64,000 bases of DNA, taken from Terriglobia bacterium (GTDB lineage Bacteria; Acidobacteriota; Terriglobia; Bryobacterales; Bryobacteraceae). A model generated the notes under the pieces. The model had not been told where the DNA came from. It ran no database searches and saw nothing but the letters and a program-made list of their open reading frames with translations. Position 1 is the first letter of the stretch. Each line of letters opens with the position of its first letter. Made by a program: the position numbers and the translations under genes. The DNA lies in contig JAJPHN010000031.1 of the NCBI GenBank assembly GCA_021325235.1, forward strand, positions 62,001 to 126,000. The letters are read 5' to 3'. This document shows positions 7,414 to 15,959 of this stretch, piece after piece.

Positions 7414-8838
7414 TTGAAAAAGAAGTGGAAGATTGTAATTCTGATTACGTTGCTGCTTGTGATCACGGGAGCCGTGATTGCCAGCATCCGGATCAGCCAA
7501 AGCGGGATTGTCACGGTGCAGACGGGCAAGGTCGCTCGCATGGATCTCACCTCTCTGGTGACTGCGTCCGGTGAGATCAAGCCTCGTAACTACATCAACA
7601 TCGGTACCAACACGATCGGACCCGCGCCGATCACGGGCATTTACGTCAAGGAAGGCGACCATGTGAAAAAGGGTCAGGTGCTGGCTCGCCTGGCTGCGGT
7701 ACAGCCCAGGGCCGATCTGAATGCGCAGCAGGCGGCGCTTAATTCCGCGCTGGCCGATTCGGCTGCTTCCGAGGCCGCCCTCAAATCCCAGGACGACAAC
7801 ATTGCCGTGGCACAGGCCCAGGTTGATCATGATCAGGCCGATCTGGAGCAGAAGCAGGCCGATCTCAAGCGCGCTCAGGAGCTGTTCAACGCCAAGCTGA
7901 TTGCATCGCAGGATTTCGAAGCCAAGAAGGTGACGTATGATCTGGCGGTCGCGACACTGGAGGCTTCGAAACGCAAAGTGCAGCAGGCACAAGCCGCCCG
8001 CGCTCAGGCCGCCGCGCAACTGGCTTCCGCGCAGAAGAAAATCGCGCAGAATCAGGCCCAGGTGGCGCGCTCCTCCGATGTACTTTCCCAATACGAGGCG
8101 GTTGCACCGCTGGATGGCGTGGTCACCGATCTGCCGATGCGCGTCGGCGAAACGGTGGTGCCGGGCGTACAGAACACGGCTTCGTCGGTGATCATGACGA
8201 TTGCAGACATGTCGATCATCACGGCCGAAGTGCACGTCGACGAGACCGATATCGTCAGTGTAAAGACCGGGCAGACCGCCGACGTGACGATTGATGCGAT
8301 GCCGAACAAGGTTTTCAAGGGCAAAGTGATCGAGATCGGCGATACCGCGCTGGTTCGTTCTACCGGTGTCGCTGCTTCGCAAAGCCAGACCTCCAGCCAG
8401 GAGGCGAAGGATTTCAAAGTCGTGATTGCGCTCGATATTCCGGAGGACGCGGTTCGGCCCGGTTTGTCGTGTACGGCTAAGATCACCACGGCCGTCCGGC
8501 CGCATGCGCTGGCTATTCCGATTCAGGCGCTGACGGTTCGCGAGCGCGGTCAGCTCGAGCAGCCCAAGCCGGGACAGCCGGTGAAAACGGACCCGGCATC
8601 TCTGAAAGCCGCCAAGGAAGAGCTGCAGGGCGTTTTCGTGGTGCGGAACGGGAAAGCGGAATTTCGCCAGGTCACGACCGGGATCACCGGCACGACGGAT
8701 GTCGAAGTGCTGAGCGGGCTCAATGACGGAGACCAGATCATAACCGGCAGCTACCAGGTCGTTCGTACGATACGAAATGACGCTAAGGTGAAAGTGGACA
8801 ACAAAGCCGTAGCGCCGGGCGGCCCGACACCCGCCTGA
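7414..8838 (+). CDS. HlyD/MacA-like efflux periplasmic adaptor subunit
   Basis: A 474-aa membrane fusion protein, anchored by an N-terminal signal-anchor (KKKWKIVILITLLLVITGAVI). It has a split lipoyl/biotinyl-like domain (GPAPITGIYVKEGDHVKKGQ and AVAPLDGVVTDL). Between the halves lies a long coiled-coil hairpin (~residues 100-225) rich in Ala, Gln and Lys. A beta-barrel and a membrane-proximal domain end in GLNDGDQIITG. It should bridge an inner-membrane transporter and an outer-membrane channel. The start is TTG at 7414 with GGGGAG ~8 nt upstream. The ATPase gene follows 9 nt after the stop; no permease or TolC gene is adjacent. A small hairpin AGACGG/CCGTCT lies upstream at 7305-7319. Confidence 0.9.
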   Translation: MKKKWKIVILITLLLVITGAVIASIRISQSGIVTVQTGKVARMDLTSLVTASGEIKPRNYINIGTNTIGPAPITGIYVKEGDHVKKGQVLARLAAVQPRADLNAQQAALNSALADSAASEAALKSQDDNIAVAQAQVDHDQADLEQKQADLKRAQELFNAKLIASQDFEAKKVTYDLAVATLEASKRKVQQAQAARAQAAAQLASAQKKIAQNQAQVARSSDVLSQYEAVAPLDGVVTDLPMRVGETVVPGVQNTASSVIMTIADMSIITAEVHVDETDIVSVKTGQTADVTIDAMPNKVFKGKVIEIGDTALVRSTGVAASQSQTSSQEAKDFKVVIALDIPEDAVRPGLSCTAKITTAVRPHALAIPIQALTVRERGQLEQPKPGQPVKTDPASLKAAKEELQGVFVVRNGKAEFRQVTTGITGTTDVEVLSGLNDGDQIITGSYQVVRTIRNDAKVKVDNKAVAPGGPTPA

Positions 8839-8847
8839 GGTCTGATC

Positions 8848-9630
8848 ATGGCCACCATTGCACCAGGGCAGGAACTGACGTCACAGCAGCGCGAAGAGCT
8901 CGGCCGCGAGCTGCAGAGCGAAGGCATCGTTATCCGTACGTTCGATCTCTGGAAGACCTACATCATGGGCGACCAGGAGATTCATGCGGTTTCCGGAGTC
9001 GATATCGTGATCCGGCGCGGCGAGTACGTGGCCATTATGGGTCCCTCGGGCTCGGGCAAGTCGACGCTGATGAATCTGATCGGCTGTCTCGATACGCCCA
9101 CCAAAGGGCTCTACTATCTGAATGGCAAGCTCGCCAGCGACATGGAAGACGACGAGCTGGCGCGCATTCGCAACAAGGAAATTGGCTTCGTTTTTCAAAC
9201 TTTCAATCTGCTTGCCCGGGCCAGCGCGCTGCACAACGTCGAGCTGCCCCTGATCTACGCCGGCATGCCGACGGAGGAGCGCATCGAGCGCGCCAAGCAG
9301 GCGCTGACAGCGGTCGACCTCACCAGCCGCATGTACCACAAGCCAAACGAGCTTTCGGGAGGACAGCGGCAGCGCGTGGCAATCGCTCGCGCGCTGGTGA
9401 ATCATCCGTCGATTCTGCTTGCCGACGAGCCCACCGGCGCGCTCGACACGGCTACCGGCAAGGAGATTATGGGTCTTTTTGAGCGCCTGCACTCAGAAGG
9501 CAATACCATCGTGCTGGTCACGCACGAGCCCGACATCGCCGCCCACGCACACCGCGTAATTCATATCCGCGACGGTAAAGTGGAGCGCGACGAGGCCGTG
9601 CCTGAATCAGACCGAGTCTCTTTCCGCTGA
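8848..9630 (+). CDS. MacB/LolD-type ABC transporter ATP-binding protein
   Basis: A 260-aa ATPase. Walker A is GPSGSGKST, the Q-loop is FVFQTFNLL, the signature is [15 protein letters not shown], Walker B is [12 protein letters not shown] and the switch His is in VLVTHEPD. An N-terminal extension of ~30 residues precedes the core. The sequence type is that of MacB/LolD/FtsE-like systems that power mechanotransmission rather than classic transport. It forms an operon with the upstream adaptor. The expected FtsX-fold permease is missing at this locus; the nearest such genes are the ADOP (13.3 kb) and the Att-type permease (22.5 kb), neither obviously its partner. Confidence 0.92.
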   Translation: MATIAPGQELTSQQREELGRELQSEGIVIRTFDLWKTYIMGDQEIHAVSGVDIVIRRGEYVAIMGPSGSGKSTLMNLIGCLDTPTKGLYYLNGKLASDMEDDELARIRNKEIGFVFQTFNLLARASALHNVELPLIYAGMPTEERIERAKQALTAVDLTSRMYHKPNELSGGQRQRVAIARALVNHPSILLADEPTGALDTATGKEIMGLFERLHSEGNTIVLVTHEPDIAAHAHRVIHIRDGKVERDEAVPESDRVSFR

Positions 9631-9716
9631 AATTTCTTTTGAATTGAGGGCTTTTCAACCTGGCTTTTCGCTGAACTGCTATCGTGGAGAGGAGCTTGAA
9701 GGCAATTTCCCCCGGC

Positions 9717-9748
9717 TTGCGGGTCAATAACCCGCAAATCGATATAAT
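9717..9748 (+). promoter_or_regulatory. Palindromic operator overlapping a strong -10 box
   Basis: TTGCGGGT (9717-9724) and ACCCGCAA (9730-9737) are perfect 8-bp arms around CAATA. Six bases later stands a perfect TATAAT (9743-9748). The left arm supplies a TTGCGG that could serve as -35, but the spacing of 20 nt is long. The arrangement suggests a promoter for the receiver gene with a repressor/activator site over the -35 region; a hairpin terminating the preceding operon is the alternative. Confidence 0.5.
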
Positions 9749-9829
9749 TTCGGGCATTTGTGTGCCTTCGAGCGCCGTAACGTAACAGCGCGCTCAAAGA
9801 TCGGGGCGCGTTCACACTCGAGACTAGCT

Positions 9830-10243
9830 GTGAGCGAGAATTCATCCAATCAAGCACCGCTGAGGATCTTAATGGCGGAAGACAACGCGATCAACCAGCG
9901 CGTGGGGAAGCTGATTCTGCAGCGCGCGGGTTATCAGATCGATCTCGTCTCGGACGGGAGCGAAGCCGTTGCCGCGCACCGCAATCAACCTTACGATCTG
10001 ATCCTGATGGATTGCCAGATGCCGACCATGGACGGGTTTGAAGCCAGCCGCAAAATACGTGAGCTCGATGGCAAGCAACCTGTGATCATCGCGGTTACCG
10101 CCAATGCGCTGGTAGGCGAGCGGGAAAAATGTCTCGAAGCTGGAATGAACGACTATCTTTCCAAGCCCTTTCAGGCCGATCAACTGGTGGGCGTGATCCG
10201 GAAATGGGCAGTGTCGCGCGACGATTCAGGGACGCCAGAATAA
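9830..10243 (+). CDS. Single-domain response regulator (CheY-like)
   Basis: A stand-alone receiver domain of 137 aa. The acidic pocket is in MAEDN, the phospho-acceptor Asp in LILMDCQMP, the conserved Thr in VTANAL and the Lys in LSKPFQ. The pattern MDCQMPTMDGFEA is typical of receivers attached to or partnered with hybrid histidine kinases. GTG at 9830 is chosen because the first in-frame ATG would delete beta-strand 1. There is no output domain and no kinase nearby. The 3' end overlaps the convergent COX3 gene by 18 nt. Confidence 0.88.
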   Translation: MSENSSNQAPLRILMAEDNAINQRVGKLILQRAGYQIDLVSDGSEAVAAHRNQPYDLILMDCQMPTMDGFEASRKIRELDGKQPVIIAVTANALVGEREKCLEAGMNDYLSKPFQADQLVGVIRKWAVSRDDSGTPE

Positions 10244-10843
10244 CAGCAGTCCGAACAGAAGCAACCACATGAAATCCAGGTAGTGCCAGAACACGGCTAC
10301 GCCGCTGGCTACGGCGCGCGTCTGCATCTGGTATTTCGGTCCGCTGGCGGGTTCGCGCGTGCGATGCAGGAGATACGCGAGGCCGGCCAGCCCCACCACG
10401 ATGTGCAATCCGTGCAGACCGGTGAACAGAAAAATAAACCAGGAGTGCGGATTCTGGGCGAGAATGACGCCGCTGTGCAGAATTTCGATCCAGGCCGTGA
10501 TCTGCCCCAAGAGGAAAAGAACGCCCAGCAGCGTGGTCCACGCCATGAGCTGGAAAAAACCGCGCTGATCGTTGTGGCTCAAGCGCCGGCGCGCCATCTC
10601 AAAGAGCGCGCTGCTTGCCAGCAGAATGCAGGTGGTGGCCCACAGAACGCCGGGAATTCGGATATGTCCCCAGAATTTGCCGCTTCCCGAGCGCATAACG
10701 AAAACGGTGATCATGGCGCCAAACGTCATGGTGACCGTGGCGAGTACCACGACTACGGTGAAAAGAGAAAGCGAGGTCAGCTCGCGTTCGCGGGTAACGG
10801 GTTCAACTGCGGATTGCACTTCAGTTCTTATTTTCTCGCGCAC
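10226..10843 (-). CDS. Haem-copper oxidase subunit III family protein
   Basis: A 205-aa integral membrane protein with five predicted transmembrane helices. COX3-family signatures are FTGLHGLHIVVGL and the C-terminal FWHYLDFMWLLLFGLLLF. It matches the short five-helix subunit III of bacterial caa3/bo3 oxidases. Subunits I, II and IV are not in the window. Instead it is the last gene of an apparent minus-strand operon after the cobalamin-binding protein, whose 3' end it overlaps by 23 nt. It may join an oxidase encoded elsewhere. Confidence 0.88.
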   Translation of the reverse strand: MREKIRTEVQSAVEPVTRERELTSLSLFTVVVVLATVTMTFGAMITVFVMRSGSGKFWGHIRIPGVLWATTCILLASSALFEMARRRLSHNDQRGFFQLMAWTTLLGVLFLLGQITAWIEILHSGVILAQNPHSWFIFLFTGLHGLHIVVGLAGLAYLLHRTREPASGPKYQMQTRAVASGVAVFWHYLDFMWLLLFGLLLFWRP

Positions 10844-11756
10844 GGAGCCAGCCGGTGTGCTCGAAGCGTGGTTCGAAGAGATCGGGATGGAAGATCTCGG
10901 CGAAAATGCGGAGCGATTCGGTTAGCCGGGGACCGGGGCGGTTCATGTACTGATTACCATCGCAGAGAAACACATTGCTGCTACGTACGGCGCGGAGATC
11001 GTGCCAGCCTGGGCGGCCGGTGAGCCAGTGCATTTCTTTTTGGGTGCGGACGAGATCGAATCCGCAGGGAAGCGCGACGATTATGTCGGGGTCGGCCGCT
11101 TTGAGTTCGTCCCAGTTCAGCCAGGGTGAGTGGCCGCCGGCTTCGCCGAAGAGATTGACGCCGCCCGCCAGCTCGATCAGCTCCGGTACCCAATTGCCGG
11201 CAGCCATCAACGGTTCGAGCCATTCGATGGCGGCGACCGTCGGACGGCTGGAAGCGCGGGCGGCACGGGCGCTGATCTGCCGCATCTTGTCTTCGAGCAG
11301 TGCGATCAAATGCTCGGCCGCCTCCGGTGCGCCACAGGCCCTCCCAACACGCTCGATATCACGCCATAGGTCGGCCAGCGCATAGGGCTCGAGAGAAATC
11401 ACGGAGGCATGCGTGTTGAGCCGGGTGCGCAGGTCGCGTTCGACGTCTTCGAGACTCACGGCGCAGACTTTGCATTGCGTCTGCGTGAGAATATGCGTCG
11501 GGCGCAGCTGCTCGACAAGTGCTCCGTCAATCTCATAAATGCTCAGTGCGGATGCCAGGCGGTGTTTGACAAGTGAATCGATTTCGCGGCTGGAACCATC
11601 GACCGGAAAGGCTGGCCGGCTGCAGACGGGAAGCTTCAGAACCGAGGCTGGATAGTCGCATTCATGCGAGCGGCCGACCTGGTACGCGCCCAGACCGAGC
11701 GCGTGCGCAATCTCGGTAGCGCTCGAAAGAAGCGAGAGGATGCGCAACTCGCCCAC
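10821..11756 (-). CDS. BtuF-like cobalamin-binding protein
   Basis: A ~311-aa periplasmic-binding-protein fold of the BtuF/cobalamin-binding group. The family opening is RILSLLSSATEIAHALGLG, followed by the HECDYP segment, and the linker region contains THILTQTQCKVCAVS. The chosen GTG start (11756) follows the stop of the YVTN gene by 7 nt; longer readings run into that gene. No signal peptide is visible, so it may be cytoplasmic like related proteins of this subfamily. The ligand is inferred from the family: corrinoid or a similar metal chelate. It is co-transcribed with the YVTN and COX3 genes. Confidence 0.78.
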   Translation of the reverse strand: MGELRILSLLSSATEIAHALGLGAYQVGRSHECDYPASVLKLPVCSRPAFPVDGSSREIDSLVKHRLASALSIYEIDGALVEQLRPTHILTQTQCKVCAVSLEDVERDLRTRLNTHASVISLEPYALADLWRDIERVGRACGAPEAAEHLIALLEDKMRQISARAARASSRPTVAAIEWLEPLMAAGNWVPELIELAGGVNLFGEAGGHSPWLNWDELKAADPDIIVALPCGFDLVRTQKEMHWLTGRPGWHDLRAVRSSNVFLCDGNQYMNRPGPRLTESLRIFAEIFHPDLFEPRFEHTGWLRARENKN

Positions 11757-11763
11757 GCCGATG

Positions 11764-12810
11764 CTAACGGCCGGGGCGAGTCGCCGAAGTCTGAGCGGCC
11801 TGTTGATTAGCCGCCCACGCCAGGCCGTCCACTTCTTTGCCGGCGTCGATGAGCTGGTCGACTTTCCAGTTGGAAAGATCGATGGATGCAACTTTCTGGG
11901 AGTGATCGCAGGAGACGTAGGCTACCTGATTGTCGGGCCGCACGAGAATCTCCTGCGGCGAGCTGGGAACATCGACCGTGTGATCGACTTTGAGAGTGCC
12001 GAGATCGATGACCGCGACTTTGTTCTCGGAGGGCAGCGTGGCCAGCAGCCATTTGCCATCGTGCGTAACAGTTGTGCCGAAGCCGATGGCGGGAAGATCG
12101 ATCCAGCTCTTGACCTTATTGCTGGCCGTGTCGATGACGGCAAGCCGCGGCTTGGTCTGATCGGCGGTGAACACCATGCTGCCGTCGGGCGTAACCGAGA
12201 TGCGCTGCGTCTCCTTCGAGATGTGAATCACGGTGACGAGTTTGCGCGCTTCGATATCGAGTACGGAAACGGTTCCAGGCCCGACATTGGCGGTGTAGCC
12301 GCGGCGTCCGTCGTCCGAGAGAGCGAGCATGTGCGACTCGGGCTGGCCAGTGGAAATCGTGCCAAGAATCTTGTATGTCTTCGGATCAATCACGGTGACG
12401 GCTTTTTCGAGCTCGGTGGTGACGTAAAGCAAACCATCTTTCGGACCGACAACCGCGCAATGCGGACGCACGCCGCGATCGAAATTGATCTCGTGCACGA
12501 TCTTGCGCGAGGCCAGATCAATAACAGCGATCTTGTTTCCGTCAGTGCCGGGCTTGCCGACACCCGAGTTGCCGTAGATCGGGACGTAAGCCGTGCGGCC
12601 GTCGGGCGAAGCAGCGACCTCGTGGCCCGTAACGCCGCCTTCTGGAATCACCGCGATCTGCTTGCCGCTTTGCACATCGATGAGGCTGAGCGTATGCGCG
12701 CCTTTATTGGTCGCGAGCAGAAGACCGGACGAACTAGCTTGCCCGAAGGCCATGATTCCACCGAAGGTTAGCAGAGCCGCAAAGCAGAGAGAGGTTGGTT
12801 TGAGTAACAT
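11764..12810 (-). CDS. Exported YVTN beta-propeller protein
   Basis: A ~348-aa exported protein made of tandem ~42-residue propeller repeats. Recurring motifs are ATNKGAHTLSLIDVQSGK, VTTELEKAVTVIDPKTYK, TANVGPGTVSVLDIEARK and VSCDHSQKVASIDLSNWK. ATG 12810 gives a clean signal peptide (LLKPTSLCFAALLTFGGIMAFGQA); an ATG at 12828 is the alternative. A longer frame to 13101 would overlap the divergent PadR gene and is rejected. Such seven-bladed surface-layer-type propellers are common in Acidobacteriota. Function is unknown: a binding scaffold, or accessory to cytochrome or redox systems. Confidence 0.85.
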   Translation of the reverse strand: MLLKPTSLCFAALLTFGGIMAFGQASSSGLLLATNKGAHTLSLIDVQSGKQIAVIPEGGVTGHEVAASPDGRTAYVPIYGNSGVGKPGTDGNKIAVIDLASRKIVHEINFDRGVRPHCAVVGPKDGLLYVTTELEKAVTVIDPKTYKILGTISTGQPESHMLALSDDGRRGYTANVGPGTVSVLDIEARKLVTVIHISKETQRISVTPDGSMVFTADQTKPRLAVIDTASNKVKSWIDLPAIGFGTTVTHDGKWLLATLPSENKVAVIDLGTLKVDHTVDVPSSPQEILVRPDNQVAYVSCDHSQKVASIDLSNWKVDQLIDAGKEVDGLAWAANQQAAQTSATRPGR

Positions 12811-12947
12811 CGCTTTCGCGTTCAACATATCACGACGGTGCGTTGCCGGCGCGAGCAGATTAAGAGTCGAAAGAGGCTCCGGCGAAGCGTCATTATCGCG
12901 GGTCTTGACAGAAGCATCCGAAAGCGCGATACTTCCATCGATAGGCG

Positions 12948-13286
12948 ATGGGAGAAAGTCAAAGAAACGCAGAGCTTCTTCCGGGAACACTCGACCTGCT
13001 GATTCTTCGTTCGCTCTTAACCGGGAAAATGCACGGCTATGGGATCGCCGCGCGGCTGAAGCAAGTCTCCGACGATGTTCTGGAGGTGGGTGAGAGTTCA
13101 CTCTATCCGGCCTTGCAGCGGCTGCTGCTGAACGGATGGGTGAAAGCGGAGTGGGGAACCAGCGAAAATAACCGGCGCGCCCGATACTACGCGCTTACCG
13201 CTTCCGGGCGCAAACAACTCACGACAGAACGCCGCGAATTCGAACGGATGATCGGCGCTATCCAGAAGGTTCTGGAGATGGCCTGA
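12948..13286 (+). CDS. PadR family transcriptional regulator
   Basis: A 112-aa winged-helix repressor. It has the PadR opening LLPGTLDLLILRSL, then GKMHGYGIAARLKQ and the conserved ESSLYPALQRLLLNGWVKAEW, with the wing around ARYYALTASGRKQL. The family binds DNA as a dimer and responds to phenolics or drugs. Its stop codon abuts the ADOP permease start directly, so it almost certainly autoregulates this two-gene operon. The pairing is characteristic of Acidobacteriota. Confidence 0.93.
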   Translation: MGESQRNAELLPGTLDLLILRSLLTGKMHGYGIAARLKQVSDDVLEVGESSLYPALQRLLLNGWVKAEWGTSENNRRARYYALTASGRKQLTTERREFERMIGAIQKVLEMA

Positions 13287-15941
13287 ATGGACGTGCTCGA
13301 AAAACTGCGGCGGAGTTGGCGGCGCGTTGTTTTTCTGCTCAATCGCGGGCGTTTCGAGCGCGAATTGCAGGAGGAATTCGAGACGCACCAACGAATGAAG
13401 CTGGAAGAGCTTCGAATGCGCGCTTCGAACGCCGAAGCGGCAGTTGAACAGAGCCGGAAAGAGATGGGCAACCTGACCTTCAACAGAGAGGAATGCCGGA
13501 ATATGTGGAGTTTCTTGTCTCTGCAGCGATTTGTGCAGGATCTGCGATACGCAGCTCGCATGTTCCGGCGAACGCCCGTGTTTACCACCGTGGCAGTTGC
13601 ATCGCTCGCTCTCGGCATCGGAGGCAATGCGGCGATGTTCAGTTTAGTGGATGCGGTGCTGCTGCGTCCGCTGCCGTATTTTGCTCCCGAACGCCTGGTC
13701 CGGATCAGCGGGACGTATCCGCGCGCAGCTGTGCCCTTCTTCGAGCAGCACACGCATGCGCTTGAGATGGCTGGTGTGAGTACCGGCTCGGAGATGAATC
13801 TTAGCCGTTATGGAAGCGCGATGCGAGTGGTCGCTAGCAGCGTCTCGTGCAACTTTCTGAACGTGCTTGGATCGCGGGTTGCCAGAGGGCGCGGCTTCGA
13901 GCAGGGGGAAGACGTTCCGGGTCACGATGGCGTGGCTCTCATCAGCTACTCGCTGTGGAAGGAAAAGTTTGGCGCCGATCCTGGCGTGATCGGCCGGATG
14001 GTCGAGCTGAATGGGACCGAGCGCCAGATTGCCGGCGTGATGCCGAAGGGCTTCAGCTATCCTTCTGCGCGCGTACAGGTCTGGATTCCGATGCGGCTCG
14101 ATCCGTCGAATTTTCTCGAGTACTGGGGCGGTGAGTTTGTGCCGCTGATTGGGAGGCTTCGACCCGACGCTACCCTCGCTACGGCACAATCGCAGGCCGC
14201 GCGTCTGACCGCGGAATTCCGCAAGACGTTCCCATACCCGATGGATCGCAGCTGGAATGCGGATACCCGAGTGATTCCGCTGCAGCGCGATATGGTCGGC
14301 GACGTGCGCGAAAAGCTCATCATTCTGCTCGCTGCGGTGGGCATGGTTCTGTTGATTGCCTGCGCAAATGTGGCGAGCCTTTTGCTTTCACGCGCGACTA
14401 CCCGGAGAAGAGAGATCGCGCTTCGTGCATCGCTGGGTGCAAGCCGTTTACGAGTCGTCCGGCAGTTGCTCACCGAGAGCGCCGCACTTGCGCTGCTCGG
14501 CGCGGTGGTGGGGCTTGCCCTCGGGACAGGTGCGCTGGCGATTTTCAAATCCGTATTACCGGCCTCGCTGCCGGGCGTTCAACAGGCCGCGATCGACTGG
14601 CAGGTGGCGGGCGCCGTCACGATACTGGCTTGCCTCTGCGGAATCGTATTCGGTCTTGCGCCGGCTCTGAGCGCTTCGCAAGTAGACCTTGCGGCCGTAC
14701 TCAAGACCGGAAGCCAGCGCTCGACTTCGACGCTGTGGGTGCGGCTGCGCAGCGCGCTGATTGTCGCGGAAGTGGCGCTCACGCTCGTACTTGCCGTAGC
14801 GGCCGGTCTGCTGCTCAAGAGCCTGTATCAGCTCGCGAATTCGAGTCCCGGATTTGAGCCCGATCATATACTCACGGTGCGAGTCAGCCCGAACCAGTCG
14901 AGCTGTGCGCAGCGTTCGGCCTGCGTCGCGCTGTACGCGCGACTACTCGATGAGGCGACGAAGCTCCATTCGGTACGCGCTGCCGCCATAGCCAACTCGC
15001 TTCCGTTGGAGGGCGATTTGCCGACTCTCCCGGTGGACGTAGAGGATCATCCGAAAACAGCCGATCACCCGGCGCCGATGCTGTGGTTCGGCGCTGTCTC
15101 CCCGGATTACTTCCGCATGCTGCAGATTCGTCTGCTTGCCGGCCGCTATCTTGCCCGCGGCGACGAGCTCACGGCGCAGCCGGTAGCGGTGATCTCCGCT
15201 TCTACGGCGCGCCGCTTCTGGCCGCACGAGAGCGCCATCGGCAAGCACATGAAGCCGACGCTGGCGAGCAATTGGAGAACGATCGTAGGAGTGGTCGCGG
15301 ATACGCATCAGTACACGCTCGCGACGGCGCTGCCGGACTGGGTGCAGGGCGAGATCTATCTGCCGTATGCGCAATCGCAGCGTGAGGACGGACAAATTCC
15401 CGCCGCCATGACGCTGCTGGTGCAGTCGGCCGACGGAAGCGCCTCTTTCCGCAACGAGCTTCAGCAACTCGCGCAAAGCGAAGATCCGAATGTGCCGGTT
15501 GGGCGTGTTCAGTTGCTCGAAGATATCGTGAGCGGGTCGATTGCGCATTTCCGCGCCACTATGCGCGTTTTTCTCAGTTTCGCCGCAGTGGCGCTCTTGC
15601 TTGCGGCGATCGGGATATACGGGCTGATGTCGCACTGGGTCACTCAACGCACGTATGAAATCGGTCTGCGGGTTGCAATCGGCGCCTCTCGCGAGCGGAT
15701 TGTTTCGATGATCTTCGGTGAAGGGCTCCGCCTTTGCGTTTTGGGCATTCTCGCCGGTATTGCCGCCGCGCTCGCGCTTACTCGCTTTCTGGCAGGATTT
15801 CTTTATGGCGTAGGCTCATCCGATGCGTTCACGTTTCTGCTGGTCACGTTCCTGGTCGTCGGAGTCGGGTTGATCGCGACAGCGTTTCCCGCCTGGCGAG
15901 CGGCGCGTATCGATCCGGCGCGGTGTCTGCGAGCCGACTGA
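13287..15941 (+). CDS. ADOP family ABC permease (duplicated FtsX-type)
   Basis: An 884-aa integral membrane protein of the 'acidobacterial duplicated orphan permease' family. An N-terminal cytoplasmic helix-rich segment (~1-85) precedes the signature VQDLRYAARMFRRTPVFT and LALGIGGNAAMFSLVDAVLL. Two MacB_PCD/FtsX halves follow: the first periplasmic domain at ~125-330 with helices at ~345-480, the second periplasmic domain at ~530-730 with helices at ~755-880. No ATPase gene is linked, as the family name implies. Likely roles are small-molecule or peptide efflux, or lipoprotein-type mechanotransmission; the substrate is unknown. Confidence 0.95.
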   Translation: MDVLEKLRRSWRRVVFLLNRGRFERELQEEFETHQRMKLEELRMRASNAEAAVEQSRKEMGNLTFNREECRNMWSFLSLQRFVQDLRYAARMFRRTPVFTTVAVASLALGIGGNAAMFSLVDAVLLRPLPYFAPERLVRISGTYPRAAVPFFEQHTHALEMAGVSTGSEMNLSRYGSAMRVVASSVSCNFLNVLGSRVARGRGFEQGEDVPGHDGVALISYSLWKEKFGADPGVIGRMVELNGTERQIAGVMPKGFSYPSARVQVWIPMRLDPSNFLEYWGGEFVPLIGRLRPDATLATAQSQAARLTAEFRKTFPYPMDRSWNADTRVIPLQRDMVGDVREKLIILLAAVGMVLLIACANVASLLLSRATTRRREIALRASLGASRLRVVRQLLTESAALALLGAVVGLALGTGALAIFKSVLPASLPGVQQAAIDWQVAGAVTILACLCGIVFGLAPALSASQVDLAAVLKTGSQRSTSTLWVRLRSALIVAEVALTLVLAVAAGLLLKSLYQLANSSPGFEPDHILTVRVSPNQSSCAQRSACVALYARLLDEATKLHSVRAAAIANSLPLEGDLPTLPVDVEDHPKTADHPAPMLWFGAVSPDYFRMLQIRLLAGRYLARGDELTAQPVAVISASTARRFWPHESAIGKHMKPTLASNWRTIVGVVADTHQYTLATALPDWVQGEIYLPYAQSQREDGQIPAAMTLLVQSADGSASFRNELQQLAQSEDPNVPVGRVQLLEDIVSGSIAHFRATMRVFLSFAAVALLLAAIGIYGLMSHWVTQRTYEIGLRVAIGASRERIVSMIFGEGLRLCVLGILAGIAAALALTRFLAGFLYGVGSSDAFTFLLVTFLVVGVGLIATAFPAWRAARIDPARCLRAD

Positions 15942-15959
15942 ATCGATGGCGCAAAATCG

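Noticed and set aside
7303-8505. 400-codon minus-strand frame opposite the HlyD-like adaptor
   Set aside because: The plus-strand adaptor carries all family motifs; the antisense product is Leu/Arg/His-rich without a domain.
12811-13101. N-terminal extension of the YVTN propeller protein
   Set aside because: It would put ~90 low-complexity residues before a perfect signal peptide and overlap the divergent PadR gene.
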